Positions 22,771-37,044 are shown, counted from the first letter of the stretch. The stretch: DNA of 64,000 bases from Heterodera schachtii (GCA_023374025.1 SIJG01000122.1:216745-280744); one strand, 5' to 3'. The notes: generated by a model not told the origin, from the sequence alone. Translations and numbers: made by a program.

Positions 22771-24234
22771 TTTGCTAAAACCCAATTTTTTAAGTTTTGT
22801 GCTAAGTTTTGTTCAAATGCTTATCTAATATTTATAATTGATCAATTCGAGTTGTGAAAAATATGGATGGGAATTAATCAGGTTTTAATAGAATTTTTTT
22901 TCCAAAATTAGAATATCATGCCTAAAAATTCAGACTTTAGGGTCAAAATTAGTTAACAACTTGTAAAGGGAAAAAAACTATAAATAATTATGGAACGCTC
23001 GGTATGTTATTTTTAAAATATTTTAAAAGACTACATTTTTAAAGATTGACCTTTTTTAAGTTTGTTCATTTAAAACGACCTAAATGCAAATAAAAGGTAC
23101 AATCACTTATACGTTAAACATAAAGGCTAAAAAATACTTAAGTTGAGCTATTTTTATCAAATTATTTAAATAAATTGTTGTTGCAGCTTTGAAATTATAT
23201 TAAAATAAATTGGAAGGAATAAAAAATAGAAATTTAAAATAACCAATAATTATTGAAGAAAATTTATCATGTGATAAAATTTTCATAGTAAAAGTTTAAA
23301 ATAAAATAATACATTTATAATTGTTTTAAAAGTTTAAGAAAAATAAATTATTTTTTACACAATATTTAAAATATCGTTAAGCTCAATAGCAACAAAAATA
23401 AAATAAAAATTAATATTCTCAAAGAAGACTGATAAATTTAAGTAAAAAATCTCATGCTAATTGAGTAAATAATATTATTTTATACGAATCCCTTGATGAA
23501 GTGTACAAATTCAGAAACAAAATAAAACAACGGCTAAATAAGCAGTAATAACTTAAAAAAATCTAAAAGCTCTAAATAACATAAAGTAAAATAAAATAAA
23601 AAGAAAATAACATTATTTAATTTGATTAGATATCAAAATTTAGTGGAGTTCAAAAACATTTGTGATTACAATCGAAAGGCAGTCCAACGCCACCGAATAG
23701 ATTAATCAGAGAACATAGACCGGAAATAATTAATATTTAAATAAATTAAACCCTACTGAATATTCATTTATATAATCAACAATTAGCAATTAACAATATA
23801 TGGTCTTAATGAGGGAGCTGCACAAAAATCACCTAAATAGAATAATTTTATAAGCCATTAGGGTTGCTAAAATTTTGTCATTTCATATCATCCTTAAGTA
23901 GTGAGTGATCTGACTAATTTGTGCAGTTGCATAAAAGATATAAAATTTGAATATTTTTCTTTCATGTGTCAATGATAAATACGCAGTTATATTTTTAAAT
24001 GAAATTGAAAATCGATCAACTGGTCATTAGGGAACACATTATAAGAAATTGTAATTTATCTTTTAAATTGTTCTAACAATTAACATAATATAAAGATAAT
24101 AAATCCATCCACAAAGATTTTCTTCAGTATATTTAAATATAAAAATGAAAATATATTTATAAAATAAACTTAATTAAAATAAAATAAAATATTCAAATAT
24201 AAAATTACAATGAAATTAATGTCATTAATAGGGC

Positions 24235-24360
24235 TGGGAAATTTAGGTAAGAAAAATTGCGAATAGGTATTTAAATAGATACAAAAAAAGCTCAAAATAG
24301 TTATTAAATAGGTACAAAAATCCCGAAATAGGTAGAAAAATAGGTAAATAAAAATTTTAT
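24235..24360. mobile_element. hAT-like MITE left end
   Basis: TAGGGCTGGGAAATTTAGG followed by iterated AATAGGTACAAAAAT words. The right end was not found. Confidence 0.4.
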
Positions 24361-27300
24361 TAACGATTTTTTAGTGGAAAAAAGCAAACAAAGAGGGAAG
24401 AAAAATGAAATGGTTATGTCGATTCCATAAGTCAGATTAAAATTAGTGATATAACAAATAATTATATTATAATAATTTTCAAAATAATAAAATATAAAAA
24501 GAAAATTTATTCAATATTAACAAAAAAATTAGTACGATAAAAATTCCATAAGACAAAAAAGAAGGACTATTAGAGAGAGATAAACAGATTTTGAAAAATT
24601 ATAAATAAGATTTTGTAGTGTTTTAAAGTATTTTGCTTATTCTTCTAGTTATTTAAAATTATTTCTGAATGTATTATTCTTTTATTCTTATAGCCATTAT
24701 TTTTTTATAGTTTATTTAGAAATTAGAGTTATTTTCTGTAAATTGTGGTTTATTTTAATTGAATTTTAAAGTATACTATTAGATTTAAAATAATTTTTTA
24801 TTTTAATGAAAATTTTTCCATTTTGTATCACATTTGGTAATATTTTAATTGCATTTTCTCTCAACTTTTTTAATTATATATGCTTTTTAAAATTCGGTTT
24901 ATTTTACTTTAATATGCCGGATTTAATCATGTACTGGTCCAGAAAATTTTTATTTAATGCATGGTCCAAATATCTTTTGAAGATTGTTAATAGTTGCATC
25001 AATTAAATAATAGTTTAATCAATTAAATTCATTTAAATTCTCTGTAATCATATTTATGTTTTATCTTTATCTAAAAAAGTATATTTTATGGTTGATTTCA
25101 TTATTTTTGAGTTTCACTAGATAATTTCATTTTTCTTTAATTTTATATTAAAATATGTCTGCTATTATAATTCTTTGTTTTTTTAAGCAATTACAATTAT
25201 TATTTTTTTAAATTTTAAAATGAATGTAATTTAAAAACAAATTGCCAATTCAGATGTCAAAAATTAACTCATTTTTTCTTCTATCATATCTTGTTTATTT
25301 ATCATTTGTATTTATATCTTATACACATCGTCTCTTATATAAATAATTTTTTTAAATAAATTTAAAATGTAAAATTAAGCTAATATTCAAATTATTTTAT
25401 TAAGATAAACAATTAACGTTTTGTGAGCAAGGATTTAATAAAATTTGATGTAAAAAGAATAAAAAAAACATATATCAAACAATAAATTAAAACTTCAAAC
25501 ATAAATAACCTTAAATATATTTTTAATGCAATCCGATTAGTATCAGAATAGCATGAAGAAAATATAGGATTGATTTTGTATACAGCATATGACATAATAA
25601 TTTTTAAAAGCATTAAATATTTGAGAAAAACTAATCTCTAAAAAACAATGAATTCTTTGGTTTGAAACAAAAATATTTGATGGAGGACACTAGAATTAAT
25701 AAAGTTTTGTAAAATGCAATTTCCCGGTGAAAAAATCATACAACTAATACATTAAATTCAATAGATTTTTAATTATTTTTTTATATTTCATGAAAAAGTC
25801 CATAAAAATTAATATTTTAATTTTCCAAATGGAATTTTACGACAAAGCAATCTATCCATTCCATTAATTTTGCAAAATATGTACAATTGAACTAAATAAT
25901 TTAACACTCTCTTTTTTATTAAGTGCGTTTGCAAGAAAAATATGGAAATGGAAAGAAATAAAACAAAACTATATAAAGTACATTAAAATTCTGAAACATT
26001 CAATTAAGTTAGATAAAATAAGGAAAATTGTAAAGATTAATTAATTTACCATTAAATGAATTTAATTTGGGTTTCGCAACTTAATTATTTATATTGGTAA
26101 CTTTTTTAAAAATAAATTGATTTTAAATATTTAGAGAAATGAAATATTATTGACATATTAATTAATTCTGTACTTTTAAAAAATAATACAATTCCAACAG
26201 CATTAGTTGTTTATCATTTTAAAAATATCCTAAAATTACTTGAATTTAAATCAATTCAATTTAAATAAATAAAATTAATTTAAATTAAAACTATAATTAA
26301 AACTAAACTTTGCCCAAAATTTCCTAAAATAAAAATTGGCAATGCATGAATCGGCACTTGCTATACTGTACAAGGATTTATTATAAAAACTAGAAAAATA
26401 TATTTATATAAAAAATATCGAGAAGACAACAGTTAAATTAAAAATGATATTTGAATCAATCAATTAATAAAGAAATCCATCATAATATAGTGGAAAAAAT
26501 GATGAGAAAATTAAATTAATAAAATAATGATAAAATTATTTTTGCAGAATACCAAAAAAAAATAAATGAATTAAAAAATTTTTAATTCATTGATTGCATT
26601 AAACGCTATTATAATATAAATAAATAAATAGTAAAAATATTTAAAAAATAGTTACCCGAATTGTTTAAATGCCAATTATAAATATAAGAAGAAGACAGCT
26701 TAAAACGTCGCTTCCAAATCATTTGCAGTGATGACTACAATCGACACGAAATCATGCATTATGTAAGCCAAAAATCCAATTTTTGAGATCTTAATAATTA
26801 AATATAATAAACATCCAACATAAAAATGTATTAAAATAATAATGATAATATTAAACAAAAAACATTATAACGAAACACTAAAAAATTACTGGTGTACTTC
26901 AGACTATGCCATCAAAAACTTTATAAAAAATGAAAAGATTTAATTTAATTTTTAAGATAACTTTTTAACTGTCAAAATTTTGCAACGTCATCAAAAGAGA
27001 CTTATTAAATTGGAAATATTTTTAATTTTCAAAAATACTTGAAGATAAAATAGCTAATAAAACATAAAACATATTTATTTTCGGTAATTAAACATATTAG
27101 TGTTAATCTATGATCCAACATAAATGATAAGTTTTATTCGCAAAGAATTGAGAAAAAAATTTTTTGTTTTAAATTGACTACAACTTTTTGAAGGTCTTAA
27201 AATTAAAATAAGTTGTCAAAAGAAAAATAAGCTATAAATATAAAAATAATGAACATATTTTTAAGAAACAAAATAAAGCAAAAATATATTTTTGTAAATC

Positions 27301-28015
27301 ATAATGAATAAGATAAATAAAAATTTAAATCAACAAATTAAATTTCATCAACGAAAACGAAAATATATGAATGGAATTATGTTTGATGATAGTTAGAAGA
27401 CTAGAAAATAAGAATTAATCCTGTTACGGTAATAATAGCAAAAAATGAATATTTAAATTTAATAATAAAAAAAATTAATAGTAAATTATCATATAGTCAT
27501 AATATTAGATTAATTAAAATAAAACTTGTGAACCTCTTCGAGAAAATTAATTTGAAAATCTAAACATTAAAGATGAAAATATAAAAACATTTACTTGATA
27601 AATTCCAAGTGAATTAAAATATTTTTTTTTTTGTAATATAAAGATATATTTATTATTTTTCTAAATAATCAGCAAACCTCAAAAATGTATAATAATTAAA
27701 GAGATATAGATTTAGCATCAATAAAAATTTAAAATATGTTAAATAAAAAGTCAGCACCTTAGAATCTGATTTTCATTTGTGAACTGCGAGATTTAGCATT
27801 AAATAACATATAGTTTTTTATAATTTTTATAAATTAGAGAATGCTCGAAAGTGGGACAGAATAACTCTTCTTCAATTACATAAATTTAAAAATTTTCCAG
27901 TTAAATATAGCATAATGAAATTAAATAATAATAAAACACATTAAAATATAAAGTATAAAATAAAATATACTTTTTAAATGTGAGTTTACTTTATACTAAA
28001 TCAAACTCTAATAAT

Positions 28016-28085
28016 TAGGGTCGCAACTTTTAGTGACGAAAAATCTCGAAATAGTTAAATAAAATAGTGAATAAAAATGCCAAAA
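28016..28085. mobile_element. hAT-like MITE left end, family shared with 63539
   Basis: TAGGGTCGCAACTTTTAGTG then GACGAAAAATCTCGAAATAG. The copy at 63539-63605 starts TAGGGCCGCGACTTTTAGTG and continues with the same words. Confidence 0.5.
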
Positions 28086-31000
28086 TAGTGACAAATATTG
28101 ACATAATTTTCAGCCAAAAATTAAGCAAAAATAATTTTATTCACTTGAACATGAGTAGAACTGATAATAAAAAAGAAATTTGAATACTCCCACGTTTCAT
28201 CTTTCGAAAAGAAATCCATTTAAATTAAATATCAAAATAATTTAAATTTGCAAGTTTCTATATCCTTCTTTTACCATATTATTTTTAATTTTTTCATTAA
28301 TAGTTAGAATTATTATTTCTTGAATTTTATCCTTTTTAACGTTTTTTGATTAAAATTTGATTTATTGTTTATAATGATTTTTACATTTTTTAAATTATTC
28401 TTCAATATTTATTTTTCTTGTTCAATGCTAGAAGATAGTTTTCTGGCGGTTCGTTGGGCTTTGCATCAGAATTTGTTATTTTTTTAGTTTAATATTTAAT
28501 TTCGTGGGTTTTTTCCCTTGCACTTATTTTTCTTAAGCTATTGAGTTGGAAGATTATTCTTAGATGCATATATTTTACTTCAATTATATTAGCATATAAC
28601 TAATTTCTTATTTTAAATTGGTTTTTAATTGGCTTTTCAATTTTTTTAGATGAGATAATTTATAATTCACCTTAACATACAGAATTATTACATTTTTAAA
28701 GCTTTTTTATTGAATATTTTTGCGTCATATTTTTGTTTTTATTATATTCTTTTTATTTTAAAACAATTTTTTAATCCCTTGAAGAATCCTTCAAAAAGTA
28801 TAAAATTAAATAATTACAAAATATTTATTAAATTAACATTTATAAATAATTACAAAATAATTAATTAAAATTAACATTTATTTTATTCGATTTTTTAAAT
28901 AATATGAAAAATTACTAATGATCGGATTAAAATGTCATTTCATTTTTACTCCAAGGTTCTTTTTTCGGGAATAATAATAGTTTAAATATTCTTTTTGCAT
29001 TTTCTATTCTTATTTCAAATTCTACAATTCTTATTGAATGGAGATTCTGTATAATATATCAAATATTGATGAAAATATAAAAGGTAACGCACAACGCACA
29101 AAACAAACAAAAATGACAATATGATGATCCTTTTAGGCTTAGATGTTCAAAATTCAATAAAAAATTTTAAACTAATTTTTATGTAAAGAGATCGACAAAT
29201 ATTAAATGGTAATCGAATAATGAATTAATATCTGTTTCCTTTCACTCGGACGAGTGCTAACTGGCCAACCATATTGATTAACGTCCAATTGCAATTCTTT
29301 GCATAAACAGAGATAATTAATCTCAAACAGATTAAATTAGTAGAAAACAATCTTACAATATAAAAATTAAATAATAATATTAAAATACAAAGAAGCTATT
29401 AAAATATAATACTTAAATAAGAACATTAATGACGAAATTAAACAAGAATTGGATAAAATAGTGTTTCACAAAAAAGAATAATCCAAAAAAGGCTAAAATT
29501 TCCTTTCGCTCAGAAATTGGTCGCTCCTAATGATAGGAAAAATTTATATTTAATTGAGTCAAATTAAAAAACAACAAAAATTTAAATATTAAATAAAATG
29601 ATAGCAAAAAATGGTGTAAAGTAGAAAATTTTAATTTATTTAATAAAAATAAATAATCATTTAAATTAATCAATTTTGCAATTTTTTGTTAATGTAATCA
29701 ATCAAAAGTGGACCGAATTTTTTAAAATTATTATTTAAATATTTAACTCTAATTTCTGTGAATATATTTGACTATGTCAAATGGTTACATGCAAAATAAT
29801 TAAAATAGAATATACGACTAATATTCAATTTTATTCATTACACAATTTAATTGTAAAAATTTTTTAAACAATAAAATAATAAGTAAAAATAATTTAATCA
29901 AAATTAAGTAATAAAAAAGATTATGACTAAAAGGACTTAATACTAAGCACAAATAATTTTATTCGCTAATTTAATAATAGAATTTATACCATCTCCTTAT
30001 CTAATACAGAAGAATAGTATTAAGAGAATTTAGGAATAAAAAAATTTCTTAGTATTTATAAAAGATAATATGAACTTAAATCGTTCTTAAATGATACGTT
30101 ATATTTTTGATAGTTCGAGAAAAAAGAATTTTTTTTGTATTTAGTATAAAGAAAAACAGTTTTTAAGATTAATTTAAAAGTCTTTTAGCAATTTTTTTGG
30201 TTGCTAGCACAAATTTCAGAATTTTTTATTTATTTATAACTTCTACGCAAATCCTATTTTCACTAAATTACCATAAATTTAATTTCGATAAAAAAGATTA
30301 TTAAAAAATATTTGTTAATTCAAAATATTTATCGGCAGCATGATAATAAATAAAAAATATTTTATAAATAATCTTTTTAATGTTTAAAATTAGAATTTTT
30401 ACTTAAAAACACTAATATTACTTACTACAACATAGTAATAAAAATCGGTATGTCTGATAAAAGAATCGGTTTTATTACTCATGATATTTTTTAAATAAAA
30501 TTTCAAGTAAGATAATATTATTACATTCAAACATTATAGATAGTAATTAAATATATAATTTATTAATATTTCAGAATAAGGCAAGACTTGTATTTGGTAA
30601 AGTAAAGCAATTAATCATGAACAATGTAAATGCAACACAAATCAATTCCCAACCCCACAATCTTTAAGTAGCCAGCGAGCACAATTAGCATTGTATATAT
30701 AAATTATAAATATAAAGAAAGTGATTAGAAATATTAAAATAAATAAAAACAATACCAAAAGCTTTAACGCAAATAATAGAGTTTAATGTTAAATCAAAAA
30801 TGAATGCCATAACAACAAATAGAAAAATTATCTTTGAAACATCGTCAAATGATTTTTAAAAATATATAATTTAGAACTAAGAGGCTGTTTATGCGAAATT
30901 TATTTAATTTAGACAGATTTTGCTATTAAATTGTAGTTTTTATTTAAAAATTAAAATTAATAAATAAAATATTACATGTCAAAAAAGGGAATCAAGAAAC

Positions 31001-32711
31001 ACCAAAGCAGTATTCGCTCGGGCGGTATACTATATGAAACTATTTTTCTCCGTTTCAACAAAATAAATTAATCGACTGCATAATGACAAATTGTATTTCC
31101 ATAAAATAATTAGAAAATTATCACTTGAAAAAGATAGTAAATCGATGAAATAAGATATACCAAAAAATACCAAGCACTTTTTAAAAAAAACATAAGGCAG
31201 CTCGAAAATGTGTTCGATAAACTTCGATAAATTCGTATTAATAGAAACAACATGATTGAACTTTATTAAAAGAAAAGGATTTCTCCGTTAAACATTAAAA
31301 TTGACACAATTATAAAATGCAAAAAAAAATAAAAACAGCTATCAACTTATAAGTTTGAATAAAAGTTTTAAAAAATTATACTCAAAGTAATAAATCACAA
31401 ATACATAAGAAAAAAAACAATTTTTTGATAAATCAAAATTCAATTAAATGAAGTTGCCTTAATCATTGTTCAGCCATAAGTCATTATTCAAAAAGAAAAT
31501 CGCGGCAAGATCCAAGATCTATGTCCAAATTAATAAACATAAACAATAAGAAAAAACAAAATGTATTAATTTAAAAAAAATTTTTGTGAATCATGCTTTC
31601 ATCTAAGAAATTATTATTAAATTAAAAAATAAACCAATTTATAAAATTTATAATTGATAAAAATTTAAGATATAATTACTTGAATTCTACTAATAAAGGA
31701 AGCTTCTGAATTGAGCATTTTAATACGGAAAATCATTTATCTAAGAAATTATTATTTAATTAAAAAATAAACCAATTTATAAATTTATATTTGCCGAGGA
31801 TCATGATCATATATGAAAAAATGACCATAATTGAACAATAAAAACTATAAATAGAGAAATATGAAAGTTCTATAAAAAAAAACTGGTCAAAAAATCGTAC
31901 TATATATTTTGAAGCCAAACCAATTAATTAATTGTTAAAAAGAAAGTATTATTTAATAAATTTTTAATCGTCTAACGTTGCTTTTGCTTTAACTCATTTG
32001 TTTAAACCAATTAATTTAAATATTGGGTAAAATACCGGTTGGAACTTTATGTAGTAATAAAATAATTTTTTTGTCATAAAAATTTCATAAATTATTTTTG
32101 CTTTTTCTATTAATTCAGTCAAAAAATTAATTGAGAATAAGAATAATTGAATTCATTTCATTTTAAATGTTATTTTAGAAAATAATAAAAAAAGATTTTG
32201 TTTAAATTATTTTAACAAGTTAATTTCCCAAAAATAGTAATTGTTAAAGTTTCAAAGATAAAATTTTTTGTTTTTTGAGTGATATTTTTTTATGTATTTG
32301 TATTAAAATTTTCGGGGCAATAAAAAGTGAATGATGAGTATTCGGCAGTGTTGATAGATGTCATTTGTCATTGAAAAATTTTTTGAAAAATATAACGAAT
32401 TATTGCATAGAGCTTTCAAGCGAAAAAAATAGCATATGTAAATTGTTCACCAACAACGAACCATTACCGCATATGCAATTCAAAAGTTATGGAGTTTTTT
32501 AGCTGTATAATATTCTAAGCTTGAAATTTTTTGTTAATAAGGAAAAAATTAATTGAGCGTTTTCTAATTAATTACATTAAAATTCATATTTATTTCACGT
32601 GAAAATATCAGTTTTCGTGCAATATCACAGCAGATTTAAAGTAATGAAATAATGGTAATTTATGTATAAAACATACTTTAATTAACGAATTGATTTTATT
32701 AAATTAATAAT

Positions 32712-33523
32712 ATGGATGACATATTTCCTGTTTATTTAATTATAACAATTTATTATTTAAATACAATTTTTTTGAATAGAAAAATTCAAAAATTTAAAAT
32801 GAAATATTCTATGAGTATTTTTATTTATTTTATTCATAATTTTTATGGATGTCAGACAACTTCAGAAGACATTTTTGATGAACTTTGGAAAAACTTAAAA
32901 AAGGATGACCAAAGAATTACAAGTGAAAGTACGGTAGCAAAAATCAAAGCAGAACCAATTGGAATAGCCAACAACGGAGTGCCAACAATCAAAGCTGAAC
33001 CCTGTGAATTGTCAACGAACCATGGAAAAATTGTTATAAAAAATGAACCCTATGAATATGAAATAACAAACGCTAAAAAGGAAGAAGAAAGTGAAACAGA
33101 AAATTATCATCTGGAAAAATATGGAAGAATCATAAAACTAAAAAAGGAAGAACCAAATGCTGAAGATCCACTGATTAAAGAAGAAGACAATAGGGCCTTT
33201 AAATGGGAAAATGAATATTCTGAAAACAGCCCAACAGGTAAAATAAAATTTAATTAATAATTAATTATTAGTAATTAGAAACAGATAATAACGATGATGG
33301 TTATGAAATGGAGAACGAGGTTAATGATGATTGTGATAATAGCGAAAATGATGTAAATTATGAAAATGTTTATGATGAGGGTAAGTTTGATTCTTAATAT
33401 AGAGTCAATAAATTATTATGACTTTTTGCCTTAACAGATCCCAATAATAGTGCTGACGAAGTCATTTTTCCACTTTTTATTCCATTTTCATATCCATTCC
33501 TCGTCAATTTTCTACATTTGTAG
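32712..33523 (+). CDS. Acidic protein with six PsiKxE (SUMO-type) motifs
   Basis: Three exons, 32712-33237, 33279-33380 and 33438-33523, joined by two short introns with GTAAAA/ATTAG and GTAAGT/AACAG ends; all phases agree and the total is 237 aa. Residues 78-82, 93-97 and 109-113 read IKAEP, IKAEP and IKNEP; LKKEEP (143-148), IKEED (155-159) and FKWE (163-166) follow. PsiKxE is the SUMO-acceptor consensus, and the I-K-x-E-P form matches synergy-control motifs of transcription factors. Exon 2 is a run of Asp, Asn and Glu. The N-terminus up to residue 46 is hydrophobic; a start at Met30 would give a weak signal-peptide-like segment, so the start is uncertain. The last 15 or so residues and the stop come from the dispersed repeat at 33457, so the native C-terminus may be lost. 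The SUMO role is inference. Confidence 0.65.
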
Positions 33524-33978
33524 TAGACACACCGGAACGCCATTGGAGAGTGTTTTGGTAGAGCTCATCGAGCTTTACAAAAAAAACCGCTGGTAACGGC
33601 ACGCTTAACTTGGGTGGCCATCGACAGGGTCGGGGGCGAGGCTGAGGGTCCTTCGCAGATGGTTCCGGATCCATGACAGGCTCCAAGTGAATGGACCAAG
33701 AACCGGACCCAGCCTGGGCCCTTGAAAAACTGAACAAAAATGTTCTTAACCGGGCCGGTTCGGGTTCCGGATCAGGCACTTTTGGTGCCCCGAAAGTGGT
33801 GCGATCGGCTTCCGGAAAATGACCCAATCAATCATTGAGTTTTTTTCGCATCGTCTCAGCACGGAAATTTCAATTATGAATATTAAAAGCACATTGAAAA
33901 TTAAGAATAATTAAATCAAATAAGAATAATTAATTTCGCCATAAAACTAATTTAGAAAAATAAATGAATTTCGGTAAT
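33457..33978. repeat. GC-rich dispersed repeat, copy A
   Basis: About 520 bp nearly identical by eye to 43264-43779, from GACGAAGTCATTTT to TGAATTTCGGT. It is far GC-richer than the region and rich in GGTTCCGGATC and CGGGCCGG words. A minus-strand frame (33827-33504) reads GHFPEADRTTFGAPKVPDPE but differs by frameshifts from copy B, so it is not clearly a gene. The left edge lies in exon 3 of the SUMO-motif gene. Confidence 0.75.
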
Positions 33979-36178
33979 GGCAAAAATGCGATTAGAAATA
34001 AATAAAAAAACAATGGACAAAATTTAACTGAGCTGAGAAACGCCCACACAGAAGTTTTTCATTATAATATAATAACATGATAATAAAAAAAATTTTTTTT
34101 ATCCTTTTGGATGTTCATATTTTGGCATTTTTCTAATTTGTACATCCAAAAAAATACACATGACATTAGGGAACCGGGATTTCGGCACTGAGTAGAATTT
34201 TTGCTCTAACTTAAAAATTAATGGAAAATTTTCTCAACAATATCCTTGTAATCATTAGACTTGCCAAATAGAACAAAACAATAAAGATATACGTCACTGT
34301 TTATCATCACATTAATTTTATAAAATTTCAAAAAAGTTTTGCCAAAAGAATTAATTTTGACCATAAATTTTAAAAAATTGGAAAAATATATTTAATTGAA
34401 GCAGATTGCACACATCAGAGCTCTAAAGTTTCAAGGATCTGTGAATCAACAAAAAATCAAAGAATGGTAAAATATTAATTTTTTCGTTGAATTTTCATAA
34501 AAATAGTTTTATAAAAACTTAAATATACAAATAAAAAAAATTAATTTAAAATAATTCTTTACACATCGGTGGAAAAATACACATTTACTTAAACAAAAAT
34601 TTAAATTGTTTAATAATGCAGATTTTTGGCCTAAATTCATCTTGCGTCCTAATTGTCAATTGCCTTAATAATCAAACTTGATTTTATTACTTTATTAGAA
34701 AATATTAATTTTTCGAAAAAAAACATTTCAAAATGTATTAAATTATTTAGTTCACCCCCAAAATCGGGAAAATTTTGAAAAAAACATTTTGCGAAGTTGT
34801 AAATTTTTCATGAAAAAATATTAGCCCATCTAAAAAAACCAATTGCTCTGCAAAATGGCCTTTGGTTCATGGCTTCTACGACAAGAAATGAAACGCAAAA
34901 AATTTATTATAATTTATATTAAATCAATTTTTTTAATTGATGATAAAATAATTAAATAAATATTTTAATTTCTGGTAAATCGAAACAATTCGAAATAATA
35001 TAATGCAAGATAAATTTTTTTTTTTCATATTTTTGTCTTACTATAATTTTTTTTTAAATTCTTCTAACACCAAGTGCACATTTTAACAATTCATTTATAT
35101 ATTTTTGTTTTATTTAAGTGAGACCAAATATTTGAAAATTTATTATTCATTCAAGAAAATTAATTTGTCTTCTTCCGGCTTAAAGGAAAAATCATTTTTT
35201 TAATATTTCAAAAATATTGCTGTTTTTTATAAATAAAATTTTTTATTAATTATTTTTTTTATTTTCTGAAAATTTTTCGTATCATTTTTAATGAGTGACT
35301 ATTCGTTTTATTGCATTTTTATTAAAAACCAAAATATTCAAAATTGATATATAAATTAATTATAGAATATTCAAACTAATTTTTAAGTATAAAAAGTGTT
35401 TTTCGTGCTTATCTGACTGAGCCTATCAAGTGAGCAATAGGCATTTGCCTAAAAATGGCAGCCCTGATGTTCATAATTATATCATTGAATTACAAACTGA
35501 TTACAATATTAGTGCCAACCATCCCGTTACAGTACGAGAAGGTCTCTCCCGTACGAGAATTACTCTGACCGGCATCAATTTATAAGTTAAACAATCTTTT
35601 AGTTTGGCAACAACCCAACTCGTATTAAGTCAATTTACAAAAAACATCATAACTTCTATACCAAGAATGTTTTATGAATGTTTATTTTGACAAAATTTAT
35701 GAAAACTTTTTTGTCTAGTAACAGTACGAGTTGGGTGTCGTTTCTTTTGTTTTTACTCAATATTCGTGTGCATTGTCCTTAAAAAGTATTTTATTACCAG
35801 TTAGCTATTCATGTAATTCTAACTCCATGAATTAAAATAATAAATATTTCTCAGTTTTTTAATAAAAGTATTTTCTAATATATTTATTTTTATATTAATT
35901 TTTGGTAAAATTATTAGGTTTTCGGTGTATAAAAAATCACTTGTAGAAATAAATTAATTTATTTTAATTTTCATAGGTTTTCATTTTATTTATAATTTAT
36001 TTTTTAATTTTTGTATTTATGTTGAGTCAAAAATTCCCAGCCATTTAACATTGCATTTATGACTATTAAATTTATATATTTTTAGAAAAATTATTTTTTA
36101 GCAAATTTTTTTTTATCTATTTGTTTAATTTAGAAAGCTGATTTTTTGTTCTTTTCCCACGTCTACCAACTGCTAATT
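33979..36178. other. AT-rich span with decayed repeats
   Basis: A segment at 34330-34590 is homologous to 39530-39815. A solo hAT-like right end TGGCAGCCCTG lies at 35457-35467. Short inverted words CAACCCAACTCGTA / TACGAGTTGGGTG lie at 35607 and 35725. No gene supported. Confidence 0.45.
34330..34590. repeat. Dispersed repeat, copy 1
   Basis: Shares TTGCCAAAAGAA, CAGATTGC, GGATCTGTGAA and CAACAAAAAATCAAA in the same order with 39540-39815. Moderately diverged; class unknown. Confidence 0.5.
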
Positions 36179-36301
36179 ATGGTAAATGACCACGGCATTA
36201 TTTGCTTACCAAATGCGCTTCATGTTTTGGAACACCATACATTAATCGGATGCTTAAAAAGCAAAGAATTTAAAGAATGTAATTATTATTTTTCTTACTG
36301 A
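36179..36301 (+). CDS. Candidate short ORF, 40 codons
   Basis: ATG 36179 reads MVNDHGIICLPNALHVLEHH then TLIGCLKSKEFKECNYYFSY and TGA. Composition is coding-like against AT-rich surroundings. An acceptor-like GATTCAG follows directly. It may be an exon of a gene including the next block at 36403. Not recognised. Confidence 0.25.
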   Translation: MVNDHGIICLPNALHVLEHHTLIGCLKSKEFKECNYYFSY

Positions 36302-36402
36302 TTCAGTGCTGCTAATTAATGTAAATATGTGCTGTCGACGTCGTCGCCGTCGCCGTCAGCTTTCTGTATAAATCCGGATTTAAACAAAGAAACTCCCACA
36401 CA

Positions 36403-36495
36403 ATGAAGGAGGATTTGGCATCCAGATCAGCGGATTACATTTTTGCTGAGGCATCTTTGGGAGTTAATGGAATCAAAAAATTGGATATTAATTGA
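36403..36495 (+). CDS. Candidate short ORF, 30 codons
   Basis: ATG 36403 reads MKEDLASRSADYIFAEASLG then VNGIKKLDIN and TGA. It follows a GC-rich run of GTCGCC words (36334-36360) and a TATA-like GTATAAA (36366). The minus strand is also open for 24 codons (MPQQKCNPLIWMPNPP). Could be a very short gene, an exon or a promoter-proximal region; not recognised. Confidence 0.3.
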   Translation: MKEDLASRSADYIFAEASLGVNGIKKLDIN

Positions 36496-37044
36496 CAACC
36501 AGCTGTGAATCCTTATTTTTCTGTTTTTTTGACCCGGTTTTTTGTTGAAAATGTATATTTAAAATTTAAATTAATAATTCTTTAATTAAGCAAAAATTTT
36601 TATATAATTATATTTAATTTTTAATTTTTTTATATGCACAGTTAATCATTAAAATCTCAAAAATACATAATAATGTGTTCAATACCTTATTTTAACTATT
36701 TATCTTACAAATAACTTTATGACATACTCTTTTTTTACATAAAATTGTCTGAACTTTATAAGTAAAATTTTGTAAAATTTGTTCCTGTTTCCCTTTATCT
36801 AATAATTTCCTGTTTAAAAAATATCAATATTTATTAAACAAGTAATTAAACCATTGCATTTATCACATTCTTTTTTTGTTGCATTTTTGCGTAATAACGA
36901 AAGCAAAAAAAATTGTAAACTTTACCGTATTCTTCCGTCTCCGCGCATATTAAATAAATTTTTATTACTTTATTGACATACAACAATAGAAATGTATATT
37001 TTTAAATTTATTTTCATGTCATTTTTAGAAAATTATAAAAATAA

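Larger units (their letters stand above)
22771..32711. other. 10-kb AT-rich span without supported genes
   Basis: Mostly A-rich on the plus strand, with T-rich islands at 24700-25400 and 28250-29050. Starts of hAT-like elements lie at 24235 (TAGGGCTGGGAAATTTAGG) and 28016 (TAGGGTCGCAACTTTTAGTG); the latter family recurs at 63539. Exon-like fragments with CTACAATCGACACG (26733) and TTACAATCGAAAGG (23666) are related to each other. A 55-bp direct repeat lies at 31601 and 31739. No frame here looks convincingly coding. Confidence 0.45.

Noticed and set aside
22672..22857. 61-codon frame (+)
   Set aside because: Starts in the GGGATCCCGAC repeat and continues into AT-rich DNA.
33504..33827. 107-codon frame (-) in GC-rich repeat copy A
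   Set aside because: The frame is broken by indels relative to copy B, so no conserved protein; the openness follows from GC content.
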